From positions 62,001 to 126,000 of the forward strand of contig NZ_JAHLME010000005.1 of NCBI RefSeq assembly GCF_018919395.1: DNA of 64,000 nt, read 5' to 3'. The stretch is from Geomonas azotofigens. Its GTDB lineage: Bacteria > Desulfobacterota > Desulfuromonadia > Geobacterales > Geobacteraceae. Position 1 is the first letter of the stretch. Each line of letters starts with the position of its first letter. Position numbers and translations under genes: made by a program. Under the pieces are notes generated by a model. The model was not told the origin of the DNA and ran no database searches. It was given only the letters and a program-made list of their open reading frames with translations. Below, piece after piece: positions 1 through 7,901 of this stretch.

Positions 1-66
1 CTCGCAGCCGCAAAGAAGCGCCACCGCCACCAGGGCCAGGATCGATCGAGAAAAGAGGCTGCTCAT
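1..66 (-). CDS. Lipoprotein, N-terminal end only (runs off the window)
   Basis: An ATG at position 66 on the minus strand opens a reading frame that continues past the window edge. The 22 visible codons give a short basic start, a hydrophobic stretch and a lipobox (Leu-Cys-Gly-Cys), so the product is a predicted lipoprotein exported by Sec. It starts 19 bp after the stop of the beta-propeller gene and is probably in the same transcript. The Shine-Dalgarno sequence is weak. Nothing can be said about function. Confidence 0.6.
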   Translation of the reverse strand, partial: MSSLFSRSILALVAVALLCGCE

Positions 67-85
67 GCCGGCGGCGTCCCCGAGG

Positions 86-1291
86 TTACTTCGCGGGGGC
101 GGGAGCCCCTGCCGCAGCGGCTGGCTGCGCCTCTGGCGCCTTCTCCTTCTCCTTCTTTTTCTCCTCTTCCTTGGCGAGGTTCTCCTCCATCTTGCGGATC
201 TGCTGCTGCCGCTCCTTCACCAGGGCGTCGTAGTCGACCCCCTGCTTCTTGCCCAGGCCATAGGCGCTGATCTTGTGCGTGCCGAACTGGCTCACCACGA
301 ACAGCACCCGCTCCACCACGAAATCGGGAGCGGCGAACTTCTGGTAGTAGTCGAGGTCGTCGTCGCTGACCGCCATTCCCGCCGGGACGTTGAGCGAGGC
401 GGGGGTGCCGGGCTCGCCGAAGGACATGAGCAGCTGGAAGTTCTCGTCGAGCAGACGCACGTTCTGGCTCGCCGCGTCGACGATGTACATGGTGCCGGCC
501 TTGTCGAACACGATGGAACGGGGGCGGTTGTAGTCGGCGGGACCCGCTCCCATCTTGCCGAACATCCTCAGGGGGTGGCCGTCGCGGTCGAAGTGGACCA
601 CGCGCCCGTCAAGGTTGGTGACGTAGACCCCTCCCTTGCCGTCCAGGCCGATGGCCAGCGGGGTGAACAGGCGCCCCCGCTCGTCCCCCTCGTTGCCGTA
701 GCTGCGCACCGGGTTCGAGGTGCGGCGGTCGAAGACCCGGACCAGGCCGTTGCCGGAATCGAGGATGTAGAGGTTGATGTCGTCGACCGCGACCCCCACG
801 GGCTTCATATCCTCCTCGCCCACGGTCCCGGCGAAGGAGCCGTCGGCGGCGAATTTCACCACCTTCTTGCGTGCCGAGTCCGCCACGTACACGTTCCCCT
901 CGGCGTCCACGGCGACGGCGATCGGCTTCATCAGTTTCCCCTCGCCCTTGTTCCCCTTGAGCAGCGAGGCCTTCTGCCTGGGGAGGTCGTAGATCACCAC
1001 CTGGGACTGCACGGTGTCGCAGATGTACAGGGCCCCCTTGTGCACCGCGATGCCATAGGGCTTCACCAGGGGGATCGTTTCCACCTGGCTCTCCTTGAGG
1101 TCGAGCAGGGAAACCGACTTCTTGGGCACCACGTCGGTGGAATCGGAGATCTTGGTCAGGTACTGTATGCGCGGCATGTCGGGGGCCGGAGGCCAGAACT
1201 GGGTGATCTTGGTGGGGCCGGACGCGCACCCTCCCAACAGAGCCGACCAGAGAGAAACGATGAAGATGGCTGTTCCGATCCTGTGTGACAT
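86..1291 (-). CDS. NHL-repeat (six-bladed beta-propeller) lipoprotein
   Basis: The product is 401 residues with a lipoprotein signal (LLGGC near residue 22), a series of NHL-type blades with the spacing PxGIAV/YVAD/DxxGN between about residues 75 and 330, and a charged Lys/Glu then Ala/Pro-rich tail. I chose the ATG at 1291 because AGGAGGGG precedes it; an upstream in-frame ATG at 1336 has no such site and would bury the signal peptide. NHL propellers are protein-interaction scaffolds and in Geobacter are often encoded beside multiheme cytochromes, as here. A role in assembly or anchoring of an extracellular electron-transfer complex is inferred from context. Confidence 0.8.
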   Translation of the reverse strand: MSHRIGTAIFIVSLWSALLGGCASGPTKITQFWPPAPDMPRIQYLTKISDSTDVVPKKSVSLLDLKESQVETIPLVKPYGIAVHKGALYICDTVQSQVVIYDLPRQKASLLKGNKGEGKLMKPIAVAVDAEGNVYVADSARKKVVKFAADGSFAGTVGEEDMKPVGVAVDDINLYILDSGNGLVRVFDRRTSNPVRSYGNEGDERGRLFTPLAIGLDGKGGVYVTNLDGRVVHFDRDGHPLRMFGKMGAGPADYNRPRSIVFDKAGTMYIVDAASQNVRLLDENFQLLMSFGEPGTPASLNVPAGMAVSDDDLDYYQKFAAPDFVVERVLFVVSQFGTHKISAYGLGKKQGVDYDALVKERQQQIRKMEENLAKEEEKKKEKEKAPEAQPAAAAGAPAPAK

Positions 1292-1387
1292 AACCCCTCC
1301 TGGCGCAGAATATAAGCGATCCGATATATATAGCAATGACGGTAAAATGTGAAGCGAAATGTCGGCGTGTTAATCAAACGTATCCAT

Positions 1388-1416
1388 AAAAAAGGCCGCC
1401 ACGGAGTGGCGGCCTT
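1388..1416 (-). terminator. Intrinsic terminator of the tetraheme cytochrome gene
   Basis: On the minus strand an 11-bp stem (AAGGCCGCCAC with its complement) and a four-base loop are followed by a run of T, 24 bp beyond the stop at 1440. It separates this gene from the beta-propeller gene downstream. Confidence 0.85.
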
Positions 1417-1439
1417 CGGGACTGCGGATACCGTTTGGC

Positions 1440-2351
1440 TTACTTGTTGTGGCAGGTCAGGCAGAAGGAGGACTGCACCTGGCTGCCGTAGAGCAGGAAG
1501 CCGCGCATGTTGCCTTCCGGAGCCTTGTTGCCCACGGCGTTGCCGTTGTGGACGTCGTGGCAGGAGGCGCAGGTTACGAAGCCGTTCACGTTGGTGTCGG
1601 ACGGGTCGGTGTAGAGAACGGAGGAGATGGTCTTGCCGGCGCTGCCGTCGGTGGCGGTGAAGGTCTTGGTGGTGACGTTCAGCTCGTAGTCGGTGCCGTT
1701 GGGATCCTGCTTGCCCTGGTAGTCGCTGTAGCGCATCCCGATCGGGTGGTCGTTGGTGAGGCCGCCGGTGCCGGCCATGGCGCTGTAGCCGCCCGCGATA
1801 CCGATGGAGTTGACGCCGCCGCCGCCCAGGGCGGTGTTGAAGGCGTCGCCGGTGGTGACCGGGTTGGTGACGGTCTGGCCGTAGTAGGAGTCGATGGCGA
1901 TGCTGCCGTCATGGCAGGAGAGGCAGAGACGGGACGGTCCGATGAGCGGATCGTACACCTTGTTCTGGCGCTCCGGGTCGAAAGTCTGGCTCACGTAGGT
2001 GCCGTAGCCGCCGTTACGGACGTCGGTGCGGCTCCAAAGCGGCGCATAGATCTTGTAGGAAGCTGCGGTGGTCCCAAGGCCGCTGGTGGCGTCCAGGCCG
2101 AGGTAGCTGATTTCAGCCGCGAGGTCCTGGTTGTTGAACGCGGAGTGGTGCGGGGTGTGGCAGTACGCGCACAGACGCTTGCCCGGGTCGACGGTCTTCA
2201 CGTAGCTGGTGGCGGTGGCGCCGGTGCCGTAACCGCTCAGGTCGTGAACGGAGTTCTTGATGCCTGCGCCCTTGGAGTCCGCCCCCTGGGCCACGACCGC
2301 GCCGAGCGCGAGACCTGCAACTGCTGCAGCTGCTACGAATTGCTTTTTCAT
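1440..2351 (-). CDS. Tetraheme c-type cytochrome (exported)
   Basis: The product is 303 residues with a cleavable signal peptide (cleavage probably after VVAQGA) and four CxxCH heme-binding motifs: CAYCH near residue 61, CLSCH near 147, CASCH near 261 and CLTCH at the C-terminus. A motif of the form HPIGMxYxxY lies between the second and third hemes; the triheme protein at 51566-52243 has the same element (HPVGMTYDSY), so the two look like paralogs. The long spacing between hemes 1 and 2 and between 2 and 3 is unlike the compact c7/c3 type. The start at 2351 has TCAGGA upstream. Predicted periplasmic or surface electron carrier; partner unknown. Confidence 0.85.
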   Translation of the reverse strand: MKKQFVAAAAVAGLALGAVVAQGADSKGAGIKNSVHDLSGYGTGATATSYVKTVDPGKRLCAYCHTPHHSAFNNQDLAAEISYLGLDATSGLGTTAASYKIYAPLWSRTDVRNGGYGTYVSQTFDPERQNKVYDPLIGPSRLCLSCHDGSIAIDSYYGQTVTNPVTTGDAFNTALGGGGVNSIGIAGGYSAMAGTGGLTNDHPIGMRYSDYQGKQDPNGTDYELNVTTKTFTATDGSAGKTISSVLYTDPSDTNVNGFVTCASCHDVHNGNAVGNKAPEGNMRGFLLYGSQVQSSFCLTCHNK

Positions 2352-2582
2352 TTCCTGATCCTCCGATTTGGTAAGTTAGTGAAAATCTCGCTGCTCGGCT
2401 CTCTCACTGCAACTTTGTTTTTCACTTTGATTAAAGACCGCGGCCCCTCCCCCCAGAGGGGCAACGGAATTAGCAAGTGCCAAACCTATGAGCAACCTCC
2501 GTGCCAGATCGCGCTTTTCGCTCAAGTGATTGAAATCACATAGATGGAGGTGTGGAGTCGGGTCGGGCGGGGAGCGAAGGCG

Positions 2583-2600
2583 GTGGGTGAGATCACCCAC
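2583..2600. promoter_or_regulatory. Inverted repeat upstream of tetraheme cytochrome gene (candidate operator)
   Basis: GTGGGTGA and TCACCCAC, separated by GA, form a perfect 8-bp dyad about 230 bp upstream of the tetraheme cytochrome start and 110 bp beyond the stop of the 15-heme gene. There is no T-run, so it does not look like a terminator. The rest of the 2352-2638 gap shows no open reading frame that I trust. Confidence 0.4.
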
Positions 2601-2639
2601 AGTGGGTCTTGCGGTGGGTTTTTGAGCCCGCCGCGGACC

Positions 2640-2676
2640 AAAAAAATCCCCCGCGGCCTGGAGGGCGGCGGGGGAT
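2640..2676 (-). terminator. Intrinsic terminator of the 15-heme cytochrome gene
   Basis: On the minus strand ATCCCCCGC pairs with GCGGGGGAT across a 13-base loop, followed by a run of seven T, 37 bp past the stop at 2713. Confidence 0.75.
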
Positions 2677-2712
2677 GCGGATGCGGCGTGCGGGTTAGGG
2701 TGCGGGGCCCTT

Positions 2713-4098
2713 TTACTTGGCGGGGCCGGGCTTCGCGCCGGGCTTGGCGTCGGACTTGGCCGGCGCCGCCTCAGGCTTCGCGTAGTTGACCGGGTTGACC
2801 CGGTCGTACCTGTAGGCCCAGTGGCACCCCGGCGCGCAGCTGCCGCCGTTGGCGGTGAGCTTCAGGCGGGTTTTCACCTGCCACTGCCCGAAGTGCGCCC
2901 CCTCGGGGTTGATCAGCTTGTCGCCGTCGGAGCCATGGGTCTCGTGGCAGGCCAGGCAGGAGCGCCCCTTGATGCGGTTGGCCACGTGCACGTAGTGGAG
3001 GTTGCGGTCGCCGTTTCGGAACTTGGTATAGACCGTGGTGTCCGGGTAACGCAGCATGTTCTTGTCGTGGCAGCGCAGGCAGAGGTCGTAGCCACCCTCC
3101 CGGTACGGCGCGTAGAAGGAGGTCGGATAGTTGCCGAGCAAAAGGCGGCGGTAGTCCGAGGCGTGCGGGTCATGGCAGCCGTCGCACTTTCCCTCCTTCA
3201 GGGGACCGTGCAGCTTCTTCCCCTTGCCGAACTCCTTGGCGACCTCCCTAAGCGGCGGGTTCCCCAGCGGCTTGCCGCCATGGCAGCCAAGGCAGATGCT
3301 CCTCTGATCCCCGGCCATGAGCCCCTTGGCGGCGGAGAAATGGGTGGAGTGGCAGTTGCTGCACCCCTTGGCGTCGGTGAGCGGCTTGTGCATCAGCTTG
3401 GCCCCCTTGATCCTCTTGCCGATCTCCTTGTGACAGCCGATGCAGAGGTCCGGCATCTTCTCCTTCAACAGGGAGGGGTTTACCGAGGAGTGCGGGTCGT
3501 GGCAGGAGGTGCAGGGGGCGTCCTTGACCGGCCCGTGCACGCGCGCCGCCTCCCTCATCCCCTTGGCGAAGTCCTCGTGGCATTTCAGGCAAAGCTCCTT
3601 CACCTCACCCTTCATGAGCCGCTTCTGGTTGGACTCGTGCGGGTCGTGGCAGGCGGTGCAGGCCCCCTCCGCGACCGGGCCGTGCACGTGCGCCTTCTTG
3701 AAGGGAGCCGCGTCGTGGCAGCCGAAGCAGAGCTCCTTCTGGTCCTCGTCCGCCTCGGTGAGGTACTTGCCGTTGCCGCCGTGCGGGTTGTGGCAGGAGG
3801 TGCAGTCCCCCTCCTTCACCGGCGGGTGCACGATCTTCTTCTTGCCGATGGCGTCGTGGCAGGTGGCGCACAGGGCGCTCCCCTTGCCGGACAGCTCGAA
3901 GCTCTTCCCCTGCTGGCGCGGGTGCTCCTTTATTTTTTGCAGGTGACAGGAGAGACAGCCCCCCCGGGCCGGCTGGTGCGGGTGCTTGAACGAGGCGATC
4001 TTGGCATGGCACCCCCCGGCAAGGCAGTTCTCCGCGGCCGCCGCGGTCGTGGCGGCGAGGAGGAGGACCAGGGGCAGCAGTACGAGATATGGTTTCAT
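2713..4098 (-). CDS. Multiheme c-type cytochrome, 15 predicted hemes
   Basis: The product is 461 residues with a signal peptide of about 22 residues. It has thirteen canonical CxxCH motifs plus two expanded ones: CLAGGCH (CX4CH) directly after the signal peptide and CAPGCH (CX3CH) near the C-terminus. Between them the pattern CxxCHxPH alternates with CxxCH every 20-40 residues, as in the large linear cytochromes of Geobacter. The start at 4098 has AGGAAG upstream and places the signal peptide at the N-terminus; an upstream ATG at 4155 would add 19 proline-rich residues. The C-terminus is Ala/Lys/Pro-rich. Likely a periplasmic or outer-surface electron conduit. A TATAAT hexamer on the minus strand at 4163-4168 is a plausible -10 element. 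Confidence 0.9.
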   Translation of the reverse strand: MKPYLVLLPLVLLLAATTAAAAENCLAGGCHAKIASFKHPHQPARGGCLSCHLQKIKEHPRQQGKSFELSGKGSALCATCHDAIGKKKIVHPPVKEGDCTSCHNPHGGNGKYLTEADEDQKELCFGCHDAAPFKKAHVHGPVAEGACTACHDPHESNQKRLMKGEVKELCLKCHEDFAKGMREAARVHGPVKDAPCTSCHDPHSSVNPSLLKEKMPDLCIGCHKEIGKRIKGAKLMHKPLTDAKGCSNCHSTHFSAAKGLMAGDQRSICLGCHGGKPLGNPPLREVAKEFGKGKKLHGPLKEGKCDGCHDPHASDYRRLLLGNYPTSFYAPYREGGYDLCLRCHDKNMLRYPDTTVYTKFRNGDRNLHYVHVANRIKGRSCLACHETHGSDGDKLINPEGAHFGQWQVKTRLKLTANGGSCAPGCHWAYRYDRVNPVNYAKPEAAPAKSDAKPGAKPGPAK

Positions 4099-4283
4099 GA
4101 ACGGCTTCCTCGGGGACCGGTCCGCTGGCGGGGCCGGGACTGGGGGATCTGACACATATACAATTATACCTATATGCGAAGTGACGTGTTGTTAACCCAT
4201 AAGCTGCCGGAAGTCAATGCGAAAATGGGGCCAATCGGCATTTGCCCAAAGCTGACGCGGGGCGGCGGGAAAAGGGTGCGACC

Positions 4284-4307
4284 GGGGTGGGGCAAATGCC
4301 CCACCCC
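4284..4307. repeat. 24-bp inverted repeat in the divergent gap
   Basis: GGGGTGGGGCA and TGCCCCACCCC form a perfect 11-bp dyad around an AA centre, between the divergent 15-heme cytochrome and parvulin genes. No T-run follows on either strand. It could be a cruciform, an operator or a dispersed REP-like element. The rest of the 4099-4525 gap holds no convincing gene. Confidence 0.5.
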
Positions 4308-4525
4308 TCGCCGGCATGGTCGGGAGGGTGGGGGTTTTCCCGCAACCGAGGGAGCGCCGCCGCCGGGCGCGGCCGCGCAAAGTATCGCTAAAACTTAATA
4401 TTTAAATTGATGACAAACTTGGCTTCGGATTTGCTAAGGTTACCGGCGTCCCGGCGGGGGGAACAGCCTCCCTCCCCGGCAACTTCCCTACCGACAGTTA
4501 CCGTTGCCCAAAAGGAGACCGTGCA

Positions 4526-5530
4526 ATGAAGAGGATCACCACGAGCATCGCATCGACCACCGCAGCGCTTCTCTGCCTCGCCGGCTGCGCCGGCGCCAAC
4601 AAGGCCGCGGTGCCCACCCCGGCGCCGCAGGCCCAGGCGGCCGAGGTGAAGGACGCGGTGCAGACCGTGAACGGGGTCGCCATAACCCGTACCGAGGTCG
4701 AGCGCGCCACCCGCGTGCTCCTGTCCCAAAGCGGACAGCAGCAGCAACTCCCCCCCCAGGCCATGCAGCAGGCCACCCAGGCCGCCCTGGACCAGCTGAC
4801 CATGGCCGAGCTCCTCTACCAGGAGGCCGCCAAGACCGAGATCAAGGACCTCGACCAGCAGGTGGAGAAGAAGATCGCCGAGAGCAAGGCGGCCTACCCG
4901 AACCCGGACGCCTTCGAGGAGGCGCTCAAGGGTAGCGGGATGACCGTGGCGGAAATGACCAGGAACGCGCGCAAGAGCATCGTGATCAACACCTTCATCG
5001 AGGAGCGCTTCGCCGCCAAGGTGCAGGTGAGCGACGCCGAGGCCCAGAAGTTCTACCAGGACAACCTGGCCAAGTACTTCACCCGCCCCGAGAACGCGCG
5101 GGCGAGCCACATCCTGGTGAAGGTCGACCCCAAGGGGAGCGCGGAGGAGAAGGCGAAGGCGAAGGAGAAGGCGGAGGCGCTTTTGAAGCGGGTCAAGGGT
5201 GGTGAGGATTTCGCCGCCGTGGCCAAGGCCGAGTCGGGGTGCCCGAGTGCCACCGTGGGCGGCGACCTGGGGACCTTCGGCCGGGGCCAGATGGTTCCCC
5301 CCTTCGAGAAGGCCGTATTCGACTTGAAACCGGGGGAGATCAGCCAGGTGGTGGAGAGCCAGTTCGGCTTCCACATCATCAAGCTGGCCGAGAGGCACGA
5401 GGCGAGCAAGGTGAGCTACGACGAGGCCAAGGCGAAGATATTCGAGTACCTGAAGGCGGAAAAGGTCAGGCAGCAGGTGACCGCGTTCGTCGAGGAACTG
5501 AAGAGCAAGGCGAAGATCACCCGGGGGTAA
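4526..5530 (+). CDS. Parvulin-type peptidyl-prolyl isomerase, lipoprotein
   Basis: The product is 334 residues. It starts with a lipoprotein signal (LCLAGC, lipid Cys near residue 20), has a SurA-like helical N-domain at about residues 45-185, and a rotamase/PpiC domain at about 190-290 with the conserved ARASHILVK, GGDLGTFGRGQMVPPFE and FGFHIIKL segments. It should catalyse cis/trans isomerisation of prolyl bonds during folding of exported proteins at the inner or outer membrane. The start is set by AAAGGAGA eight bases upstream. It is divergent from a 15-heme cytochrome gene; heme-protein folding as its job is an inference from this and from the similar pairing in the OmcS locus. Confidence 0.9.
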   Translation: MKRITTSIASTTAALLCLAGCAGANKAAVPTPAPQAQAAEVKDAVQTVNGVAITRTEVERATRVLLSQSGQQQQLPPQAMQQATQAALDQLTMAELLYQEAAKTEIKDLDQQVEKKIAESKAAYPNPDAFEEALKGSGMTVAEMTRNARKSIVINTFIEERFAAKVQVSDAEAQKFYQDNLAKYFTRPENARASHILVKVDPKGSAEEKAKAKEKAEALLKRVKGGEDFAAVAKAESGCPSATVGGDLGTFGRGQMVPPFEKAVFDLKPGEISQVVESQFGFHIIKLAERHEASKVSYDEAKAKIFEYLKAEKVRQQVTAFVEELKSKAKITRG

Positions 5531-5580
5531 CCGACAGCGTAGGGGGAAAGCCCCTGCCACCGAACCTGTTATTTACTTAT

Positions 5581-5620
5581 GCAGCCAGCGCCGACTCTCT
5601 CCCGGCCTGGCTGCTTTTTT
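5581..5620 (+). terminator. Intrinsic terminator of the parvulin gene
   Basis: GCAGCCA and TGGCTGC form the stem, followed by TTTTTT. The T-run overlaps the stop codon of the convergent histidine kinase gene, so the two genes are packed end to end. Confidence 0.75.
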
Positions 5621-7574
5621 ATGCCCGGGGCTCGGGCGCCGGCGGCTCCAGGGAGAACACCGGGAGGTAGACGGTGAAGGTGGTCCCCCTGCCCCACTGG
5701 CTGTCGAAGGTGATCAGTCCGCCGTGCCTGGCGATGATGGAGTGCACGGTGGCCAGCCCCAGCCCCGTCCCCAGTTGCGCCTTGGTGGTGAAGTAGGGGG
5801 TGAAGATGCTGGACTTGTGCTCGTCGCGGATGCCGCACCCCTGGTCCTGGAAGGAAAGCTCCACGTAGCAGCCGCACAGCGGGGCCGGCAGCCGGTCCCC
5901 CTCGCCGCAGACCCGCCTCCCCCGCACGACGAACCTCCCCCCCTCCGGCATCGCCTGCACCGCGTTGATGCAGATGCAGTTGAAGGCCTGGCGCATCTGC
6001 CCGTCGTCCACGAAGACCGGCGGCAGGTCCGCGGGGAGCTCGAGGCTCGCGCTGACGTTGGTCCCCTTGGTGGAGAAGCGCACCGATTCCTCGACCAGCG
6101 CCGCGACCGGGACCCCCTTGCGCAGCGGCGTCCCCCCCTTGGCGAAGGAGAGGAGCTGGTTGGCGAAGCCGGCGGCGCGCATGGTCGCCTTCTCCGCCTG
6201 CAGCAACAGCTCGTGTGCGCCGTGTCCCGGGTCCAGGAACTTCTTGGCGAAGGAGATGTAGCCGAGCACGCCGGTGAGGGCGTTGTTGAAGTTGTGGGCG
6301 ATGCCGCCGGCCAGCACCCCGATCGATTCCAGTTTCTGGTTCCGGACCAGCTGCTGCTGCAACAGCTCGCGCTCGGTCATGTCGATCATGATGTCGACGA
6401 TCCGGGTGCCGGAGCGCTGGTTGCTGCAGTTCAGGTGGCGCGGGGAGCCGTCCCGGCACACGGCGGTGACCTCGTAGAAGGTGACCAGGTTCCCCTGCTC
6501 CCATGCCGCGATGGCGGCGGCGCGCTTCTCCAGCACGGCGGCGCGGTGGTTCTCATCCGGGCAGAGCAGGGCGAAGAGCGCGTTGACGTCGGGGACTTCG
6601 TCGGCGCCGTAGCCGAAGGTGTCCAGCATGAAGGAGTTGAGGTACTCGATCTCGCCCTGCTCGTCGGACCAGACGATCCCCAGGGGGAGCTGCTGCACCA
6701 GGTTCTTCAGCTCCTGGCGCGCCTGGGTCCTCTGCTCGATCTCCATCTCCAGGTCCAGGTTGATGGAGACCAGCTGCTCCTTGGAGGCGATCTCGTACTC
6801 CATGGCGGCCATGAGTTCGGCGTGCAGACGGCGGTTTTCCTCTTCGCGCTGCCGCAGCGACTCGGCCAGCTCGTTCAGCGAGGCGGAGGCGCGCCCGGGC
6901 TCGTCGTCGGAAACGATCTCGATGCGCGAGACGTAGTCCCCGCCGTGGACCTTCTCCATCCCCCGCATCAGCGTGTTGAAGGAGGCAGTCACCCTTCTCA
7001 GGATCAGGTAGCAGGAGAGGCTCACGAAGAGCCAGCAACCGGTCGCCAGCACCACGCTCAGGGCCGCCAGGCGGCGTCCCTCCCGCCACAGGTCATCGGT
7101 GCCGCGGTAAAGGCGCACCTCGCCGACCAGGTCCCCCGGCGCCGCCTGCTCCCCGGAGAGGGCCTGCTCCGGTGCAACGGTCAGGGGATGGCCGTGCACC
7201 TCGGCCCTCTGGCGGATCAGCTCGTCGGCGGGGCCGGGGAGGGAGGCGGGGAGCCTGACCAGCACCTTGCCGCGGGCGCTGACGATCTCGACGGCGCGGA
7301 TCTCGGGAAGGCGCATGGTCTCCGCGGCGTGCCCCTCCAGGAGCTCGACGCTCTCGGCGTACAGCGGGAGGCGCACCGCGTCGGCCAGGGCGCGCGCCTG
7401 CAGGTGGAGCATCTGCTCGGCGTGGCTCCTGTTCTGGTGGATCTGGTGCAGGACGAACAGGGTGCCGCAGACGACGGCGATGACCGCGGAGAAGAGGGTG
7501 AAGCGCAGGAAGAGCTTGAACTGAAAGCTGGAGCGGAAGGTGCACAAGCGCTGGGGCAACGACAACCTGTTCAT
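5619..7574 (-). CDS. Membrane-bound PAS sensor histidine kinase
   Basis: The 651-residue protein has a transmembrane helix at about 25-45, a periplasmic segment to about 165, a second helix at about 168-190, a HAMP-like linker, a PAS domain at about 290-400 and a kinase core. The phospho-acceptor is His427 in GIAHNFNN. The ATPase domain shows the N box (NCICINAVQAMPEGG), the G1 box (DQGCGIRD) and the G2 box (GTGLGLA). The GIAHNFNN form is typical of NtrB-like kinases acting on sigma-54 regulators. No receiver or cognate response regulator is encoded nearby. It is divergent from a TonB receptor plus binding-protein pair, so sensing of that substrate is a reasonable inference. Confidence 0.85.
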   Translation of the reverse strand: MNRLSLPQRLCTFRSSFQFKLFLRFTLFSAVIAVVCGTLFVLHQIHQNRSHAEQMLHLQARALADAVRLPLYAESVELLEGHAAETMRLPEIRAVEIVSARGKVLVRLPASLPGPADELIRQRAEVHGHPLTVAPEQALSGEQAAPGDLVGEVRLYRGTDDLWREGRRLAALSVVLATGCWLFVSLSCYLILRRVTASFNTLMRGMEKVHGGDYVSRIEIVSDDEPGRASASLNELAESLRQREEENRRLHAELMAAMEYEIASKEQLVSINLDLEMEIEQRTQARQELKNLVQQLPLGIVWSDEQGEIEYLNSFMLDTFGYGADEVPDVNALFALLCPDENHRAAVLEKRAAAIAAWEQGNLVTFYEVTAVCRDGSPRHLNCSNQRSGTRIVDIMIDMTERELLQQQLVRNQKLESIGVLAGGIAHNFNNALTGVLGYISFAKKFLDPGHGAHELLLQAEKATMRAAGFANQLLSFAKGGTPLRKGVPVAALVEESVRFSTKGTNVSASLELPADLPPVFVDDGQMRQAFNCICINAVQAMPEGGRFVVRGRRVCGEGDRLPAPLCGCYVELSFQDQGCGIRDEHKSSIFTPYFTTKAQLGTGLGLATVHSIIARHGGLITFDSQWGRGTTFTVYLPVFSLEPPAPEPRA

Positions 7575-7836
7575 TTCGGAGGCCTTCTAGGGCTGGACCC
7601 GCCCCGCCGTCCCCGCCCCGGCGGCATGGGGGCGACAGCGAGGTCGTGATCGCGCGGGATCCGGCAAGCGCCTCGCGCGAGGGCGCGCGGCGCGGGGTCC
7701 CAATCACAGTGAAGCTACACTGTAGGATAAACTCTGAACTCAAACAGTGAAAACTATAGCGTGCACTTAACGATTATCAACAAACATGTGGACAACAAAC
7801 CACAAAAAAAGACAAATAGTATTAATGGAATTTGTT
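7575..7836. other. Divergent intergenic region, histidine kinase / TonB receptor
   Basis: No gene is visible. The stretch turns AT-rich after about 7730. CACTGT (7710-7715) and ACAGTG lie about 26 bp apart as a loose inverted pair. It must hold the kinase promoter, which I cannot place. Confidence 0.4.
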
Positions 7837-7865
7837 TTGACAGCTTTCCCTTAAGCTGATAGGTA
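7837..7865 (+). promoter_or_regulatory. Probable sigma-70 promoter of the TonB receptor operon
   Basis: A consensus -35 TTGACA at 7837-7842 is followed after 17 bp by TAGGTA at 7860-7865. The predicted transcript start near 7872 gives a leader of about 30 nt to the ATG at 7902. GGTATACC at 7862-7869 is a small palindrome over the -10. Confidence 0.55.
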
Positions 7866-7901
7866 TACCGAGCATTTTTGTGCCAGTTTTTCCAGAAAAA
7901 G

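Noticed and set aside
65-1288. Plus-strand open frame of 407 codons opposite the beta-propeller lipoprotein
   Set aside because: The minus-strand frame has a lipobox, NHL blades and a Shine-Dalgarno site; the plus frame has none of these.
2470-2500. Sigma-54 promoter (TGGCAC on the minus strand near 2480)
   Set aside because: TTGC is present but at the wrong distance from the GG of TGGCAC, so the -24/-12 spacing fails.
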